From Rhodocollybia butyracea (taxonomy: Eukaryota; Basidiomycota; Agaricomycetes; Agaricales; Omphalotaceae): a DNA stretch of 23,843 nucleotides. The position numbers and the translations under genes are program-made. The stretch spans positions 1 to 23,843 of the forward strand of contig JADNRY010000853.1 of NCBI GenBank assembly GCA_015501585.1, given 5' to 3'. Below the pieces are notes generated by a model. The model made no database searches and had not been told where the DNA came from. It was given only the letters and a program-made list of their open reading frames with translations. Below, one piece after another: positions 19,241 to 23,843 of this stretch (position 1 is the stretch's first letter; every line of letters begins with the position of its first letter).

Positions 19241-20005
19241 ATTAGATAATCTAATTGCTCTTGTTCCTTGACCACCATGTCGTTGCAGTTCCACTTGCTA
19301 TGAGTGTCGACAGTCCCATTTGCGTCAACATATTATGAGACTCAAAGCTCTTGGTATCTGATTATTATTGTTATCTATCCTACCCACTGCCATCCTTTGT
19401 TGTGCCCAAACCATGCTGTGACTGCATCCGCTGTGCTCGTTGTGCCAGAATTCATTCTATCCGCTGCTGCACTGTTGTGTCCAAATCCCCTCACCGTTGT
19501 CATTCATTTCATCTGCCACTGCATTATCATGCCCGAATTTCCTCATCACCGCTGCCGCATTGTCATGCCTGAATTCCGACATTATCACTGCTGCACTTGT
19601 TGTGCCCATTTGTCGCTGTCTGTTGCTGCACCTGTTGTGCCTATTTGTTTGCTGCTGGAGCCACTTGCTTGTTGGAATTGTTTGTTTGTTGCTGGTTCCA
19701 GTGGGAGCCCTGTTTGTTAGTTTGTTGGATTGAAGGTTGCTTGTTGAGATACTGTGGGGTAGTTATTGTAATGAAGAAGTTGATCTGGGAATCAGTGGGA
19801 GACATGCTGTACGTTTGCTTGTCTTGTTCTGTGCTGCGCTTTCTTGCAAGTGGGAGTGTCAGAGTATAGTTACTGTTGCTCGATCACTCCGCCTCTTAGG
19901 TTTATTGTAAGTACGCGCATTAGATAATCTAATCGCTCTTCCTTGACCACCATGTTGTTGCGCTTCCACTCACTGTGAGTGTCGATGGTCCTGTTTGCAT
20001 CAACA
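19241..20005. repeat. ~90-bp direct repeats bracketing low-complexity DNA
   Basis: Repeat copies at 19241-19330 and 19919-20005 both start with the palindrome ATTAGATAATCTAAT and share CTTGACCACCATG, GAGTGTCGA and TTTGC-TCAACA; similarity is roughly 80 percent. The interior (19331-19918) has degenerate ~45-55-bp units with GCTGCNNCTTGTTGTGCC-type words. Frames of up to 138 codons through it are Cys/Pro/His-rich but look like repeat artefacts. The structure could be a small non-autonomous element with direct terminal repeats. Confidence 0.65.
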
Positions 20006-20431
20006 GTGGGTGCAAATTTACCAGGACCCAGACTCATGTCCACCTTTGATCTGCTCAGTGCCTTGTTGGCATAGACTCCACAAAAATTATATTGGAAATA
20101 AGTATGCATTAGGAAGTAAGTTACCCAATATTATCACTCACCCACTTATGTCATATGTGTTCCCACAAGGCTCAATATTCATTTTTCCCGCTACCTCTAG
20201 GTAGTGGGTATTAGGGCAAATAATTAAAAAAGCAAATGCGGTAGATTTCACGATCTGTGCACGATCAGGCACATTTAATTTAAGTCACGTTTCGAGTCTT
20301 TTATGGAACTTCGGCATCTAGCACGGCAGATTGTCTGCGATCTTCGGTATGATCAACTGATTGCGAGCCACTCGATGTGAGACTTGGCCGATAAACAACT
20401 CAACTGTTAGCTTACACGTTTACTTTGCGCT
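20006..20431. other. 5' flank of Helitron H2
   Basis: Non-coding DNA before the H2 start. It holds a near-perfect hairpin, CCCGCTACCT (20187-20196) and AGGTAGTGGG (20199-20208), 9 of 10 pairs with a 2-nt loop. The promoter and 5' end of H2 should be here. I saw no TATA box or Helitron terminus I would defend. Confidence 0.45.
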
Positions 20432-23400
20432 ATGACTTTATCTTTGACTATCTCTGGTTGCTCTTTCGACAACTTGGATTTTTACTACGACGTTAACGTT
20501 GATCAGACGGTCCTCGGGCACGGTTTTTTTCGACAGCGAGGGTTAGCTGATCCTTCGAATTCACGGTGTTCAATTTTCGTCACAGTATCGCAGCCGTATT
20601 TCGCCTTTAGCACTACGCTGAACGCCGTAGTGGACAGCAGTGTTCAGAGCGATCAGGTTATCGTTGGGAAAGATTTTCTGTTGGCTTGCGAACGTGGTTG
20701 TCTACCCTGGAATCCTTCTTTCCTTCCACCCTCACCGTATGTGATAACTACGAATGCTGAAGAGTTACCCGATTATGTGGGATTACCTCCAGGTTAGTCA
20801 ATATTATTATTTACGTTGATTGTTATCTGAAGTTCTATGTTTCGTAGTCCGACTTAGCGAGGATTTGGTGGAATCCAAGCGTAAAAATTCCGCGTCGATG
20901 TTGAAAGCTGCATGTTCAACCTCTCGGTCATTTAGTACTGTGTCTGCTGTAGATCCGTGCACGTCTACATCTATAACTCGAGCTTCTACTAAACCAAAAT
21001 CTCAAACATTAATAGAGACTTGTTTTTTTAATAGCTATCAATCGGGAGTACGGTGTACTCTTTTCCTCCGTGAAATAGATCCTTTACAACGTTATGCGCG
21101 CCTTCATGGATTTCAGTCTCCGTGCATCATAACAAGACAACAGTGTTTTTCGCTATTAATCAGTCATTTACTTAATGGTGAATGCTATTCATCTTCTGAT
21201 GCTGCATGTCAGTTGTTTTCAGCAGATTTTAAATCAAAGGAGGACCTGAGTTCAACTGTGATAGATATTGTCACTAAATCTCCTGCTCATAAACTGAGTA
21301 ACGATCGACTTCGACAGATTTTACAAGCTATGAATGTTGCTACCGATTTTCAATCACGGAATACTCGTCGAGAAATGATTAGAGAACTTTCACGGTTACT
21401 TACTGTACAACGTGAGCCTCGTACGATAGATGAACTGTTTGATAAGTTTCAGAGCCATTCTCGTGCAATGTTACTACATAATTGCTTACAACACGGTATG
21501 GAAGTGGACGCATATACAGCTACTAAACAGTCCCTTCGTGAAAACCTGTGTGAACATATAGCTCACGGTGTATGTTTCTCCAACATGTTCCTTTCATTAC
21601 CTGATACAAATTCATCTGTACGAACATTTCCTGGGTGTCAAAGAATAACATCGTCTATTGAGTTTCCTGAAGGCGAAGGTGACAGACTCGGTCAACAGAA
21701 GTACTTACAGTCGCTGTTAACTGAAATCAAAAATACATTAAGTCGTAGTCCTCTTCAAAGTATCTTGGATAGCTTAAAAATTGTATATGAGGCAGGCGAT
21801 ACGATTAAAAAATTGCGCCAAAGACTTACCTGGCATATCAACGGTTTAGAGCGTAAAATTCGTGATTCTACTTTGGAATCTACACATGAGATCGACGAGC
21901 AAATACGTGCGATCCAGCTCGCATGGCCCGTTGTACCTAGTGAGGAGTTAAAGAACCGTGCAATTTCAGACTTTCGAAGCCGAACAAGCAGCAGAGAATT
22001 GAAAACCGTCACTTGTGGCTCCTGCGCAGCCAGTTATCCTGTTGGACATTGTCGGTCTACGCTGGTCAGAAATATAGATTTGTCGCCCTTACAAAGACCT
22101 GTCTTACGTCCGGGCAGTTCACCTACAGGCGGGGTCGTTGATAACGAGTGGTTTAATTCTGCTCTTGATTTGCATGCCGTTGTCAGGGGTTATCCCGATG
22201 TTCTTGTGGATTCTCGCGGAGTAATTGACGGTAGTACTGAAAGTAATGAACAGAGTATCCAATTGTGTAAGGAGTGTTTGCGATGTATTAAGGACCATAA
22301 GGTTCCTCCTTTATCGCTCGCAAATCATTTGTATCTAGGAGACGTTCCTGAAGTTTTGAAGAATTTATCTGTTGTCGAAGAAGCCATGATTTCCCTTTGC
22401 AGAGCAAAAAGTTGGATTATACGTATGAAGGAAGACAGTGCGTCAAACTTGCCTAATTGTCAGCGGGGGTTGAAGGGCCATATCATCGTTTTCCCTCAGC
22501 GTCCTTCTGCGATAGCAAAATTGTTACCACCTTCTTTGGAAGAACTGCAGGCACCCATATGCGTGATTTTCGTCGGCTCGCAACCCCCTACAAAAGAATG
22601 GATGCAAAAATACGCTAAACCTTTGTCTGTGCGTCCTGGTCGGGTAAAAGCCGCACTTGAATGGTTACTCACCCACAATCCTCTGTACAGTGATGTTGCG
22701 GTTAATGACGATCTATTGGATTCACTTCCTGATCAGTTCAACCTTCCTGTACACATAGAACACGTACCTGTAGGATCCATAGACGAATCACTCACTTCTG
22801 GTTATGACCCTTTAGCTTTATCCTCAGAAGTTCCTGAGTCTTCTCACAACTTTACGCCGGAAATTTCATTCGATAGTGTTACTATAGCTGATGTCGATCC
22901 GAATGCTTCTCCTGCAGATCTTCAAGCTGCTGCTGTTCGTCATTTCGAAAATCGGAAAAGTTATGTCGAACTCTATCATGATCCCAAACCCGTCAATGAA
23001 TTTGCTCATCCTCAGTTGTTTCCGATGATTTATCCCACATTATTTCCTTACGGAATCGGTGGCTTTGAGCATCCGGATCGTAGCGCAGCGCTGTCAATGA
23101 AGCGACAAGTTAAGCATTTTTTGAGCTTGACCGATCGTCGGTTTCAAGAACACTATTCGTTTCCTTTCACTGCTTTCAATATTATTCAGCGCCGAGAACT
23201 TCTTCTACGGACTTTGTTGAAAGCTAAGAAATCTGGATTTCAATCTTTGGCTGCTCGATTTGCCATGATATCTTGTGACGCGATACGGGCTGTATCGGAA
23301 AGGTTAGCGAAAGGGGACAGCTTGACATTCCATAATGAACAGGAGCGTACAGTGCTATCTCTCATGCGCGAAGTTAGTGTAATAACATCTCACGTACCCG

Positions 23401-23843
23401 GTTCTTCATCTTCTCTAGTGAATATGCGAAATGAGATCCGGGGACTGATGATAGAGGAAGGTTTGCCTAGTTTCTATCTGACCATTAATCCTGCGGATGT
23501 TTTTAATCCAGTTGTGAAATTTCTAGCGGGTGAAGAAATAGATGTAGATAACTTACTGCCTGATCAGGTGCCTGAGTACTGGGAACAATCAATTTTGGTC
23601 GCTCGTAACCCTGTAGTTGCTGCTCAGTTTTTTAATGTATATGTCAAAGCTTTCATCTCAACTTTGCTTGGATACAATGCTAAAAAATTCAATGCCAACG
23701 GCGGCGTCTTAGGGGTTGTGAAAGGCTATTACGGTTGTATAGAAGCTCAAGGTAGAGGTTCGTTACATAGCCATATGTTGATTTGGCTAGAAGGTGCCTT
23801 GAATCCTAACGAGATCAAACAAAGAGTTTTAGCGTTAGGGGAA
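20432..23843 (+). CDS. Helitron H2 RepHel, partial at window edge
   Basis: A second Helitron RepHel. With the intron 20793-20847 removed it is open for 1,119 codons to the last base, so the helicase half lies outside the window. Exon 1 (120 codons) ends with a retropepsin-like VIVGKDF at residues 76-82. A SAP-like LRENLCEHIAHGVCF follows at ~350, a probable coiled coil at ~410-480, CGSC at 510-513 and a CxxCxxC cluster before DUF6570 (from ~606, PPLSLANHLYLGDVPEVL). FPMIYPTLFPYGIGGF at 845 opens Helitron_like_N. The HUH motif is SLHSHMLIWLEG with its first His at 1094, 249 residues on, against 252 in H1. Sequence and codon use differ clearly from H1, so this is a different Helitron lineage. 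No stop or frameshift is visible, so it may be active. Confidence 0.88.
20432..23843 (+). mobile_element. Helitron H2 (5' part)
   Basis: The visible part of the second element. The 5' terminus lies somewhere between 20006 and 20432 and is not resolved; the 3' end is outside. It follows the fragmented H1 copies by about 1.2 kb, in the same direction as H1. Confidence 0.7.
20793..20847 (+). other. Intron of the H2 gene (55 nt, phase 1)
   Basis: GTTAGT at the donor and TTTCGTAG at the acceptor. Removing it joins exon 1 (361 nt) to a frame that stays open for 2,996 nt, a total that is an exact multiple of three. Without splicing, exon 1 meets TAG at 20795-20797. The length is typical of basidiomycete introns. 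Confidence 0.85.

Noticed and set aside
19304..19869. Plus-strand Cys/His-rich frames of 73-138 codons
   Set aside because: Three overlapping frames all stay open because the DNA is a degenerate repeat; cysteines come from TGT/TGC words in the repeat and not from a zinc finger pattern.
1..23843. CRISPR array, bacterial operon or phage content
   Set aside because: No direct-repeat/unique-spacer pattern of the right size; the intron, Helitrons and Ty3/gypsy remains indicate a fungal nuclear genome.

Overview
The window looks like nuclear DNA of a basidiomycete fungus (probably Agaricomycetes) from a transposon-dense, gene-poor region. The evidence is two large Helitron RepHel genes carrying the N-terminal zinc-finger/DUF6570 region common in mushroom genomes, one 55-nt GT-AG intron, a Ty3/gypsy gag N-terminus with the usual Pro/Gly-rich stretch, and AT-leaning intergenic DNA full of repeats. 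I found no convincing host housekeeping gene. The species call is inference.

Layout. 1-2400: two arrays of a 151/157-bp dimeric satellite in opposite orientation around a ~490-bp spacer. 2540-2811: a 39-bp tandem repeat that runs straight into a truncated, minus-strand Ty3/gypsy gag (2833-3681), its leader, and an LTR (3928-4380). 4381-8525: degraded intergenic DNA holding two intron-bearing tRNA-like cores (4770-4870 and 6304-6413, both minus) and a modular repeat (block A twice, block B twice).

8526?-15904: a nearly complete Helitron (H1). An 18-bp minisatellite precedes a Rep (HUH) plus PIF1-type helicase polyprotein of about 2,080 codons, interrupted by one extra T in a T-run at 12589-12593. 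The two halves of the Rep catalytic site, HUH and two-Tyr, lie on opposite sides of this break. 15905-17760: repeats with 445/370-bp and 130/138-bp spacing.

17942-19234: two antisense fragments of the H1 helicase 3' end. The longer is nearly identical to H1 and forms a ~1-kb inverted repeat with it across a ~2.3-kb spacer. 19241-20005: a ~90-bp direct repeat bracketing low-complexity GCTGC/TTGTGCC DNA. 20432 to the window edge: the N-terminal 1,119 codons of a second, different Helitron (H2), open throughout after removal of one intron, ending just after the HUH motif.

Functionally the H1 and H2 proteins would nick, unwind and copy Helitron DNA by rolling circle. The rest is retroelement remains, satellites and duplicated fragments. 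The best leads are the H1 inverted duplication (a possible dsRNA source), the intact H2 with a retropepsin-like N-terminus, the paired tRNA-like elements, and the head-to-head satellite arrays.
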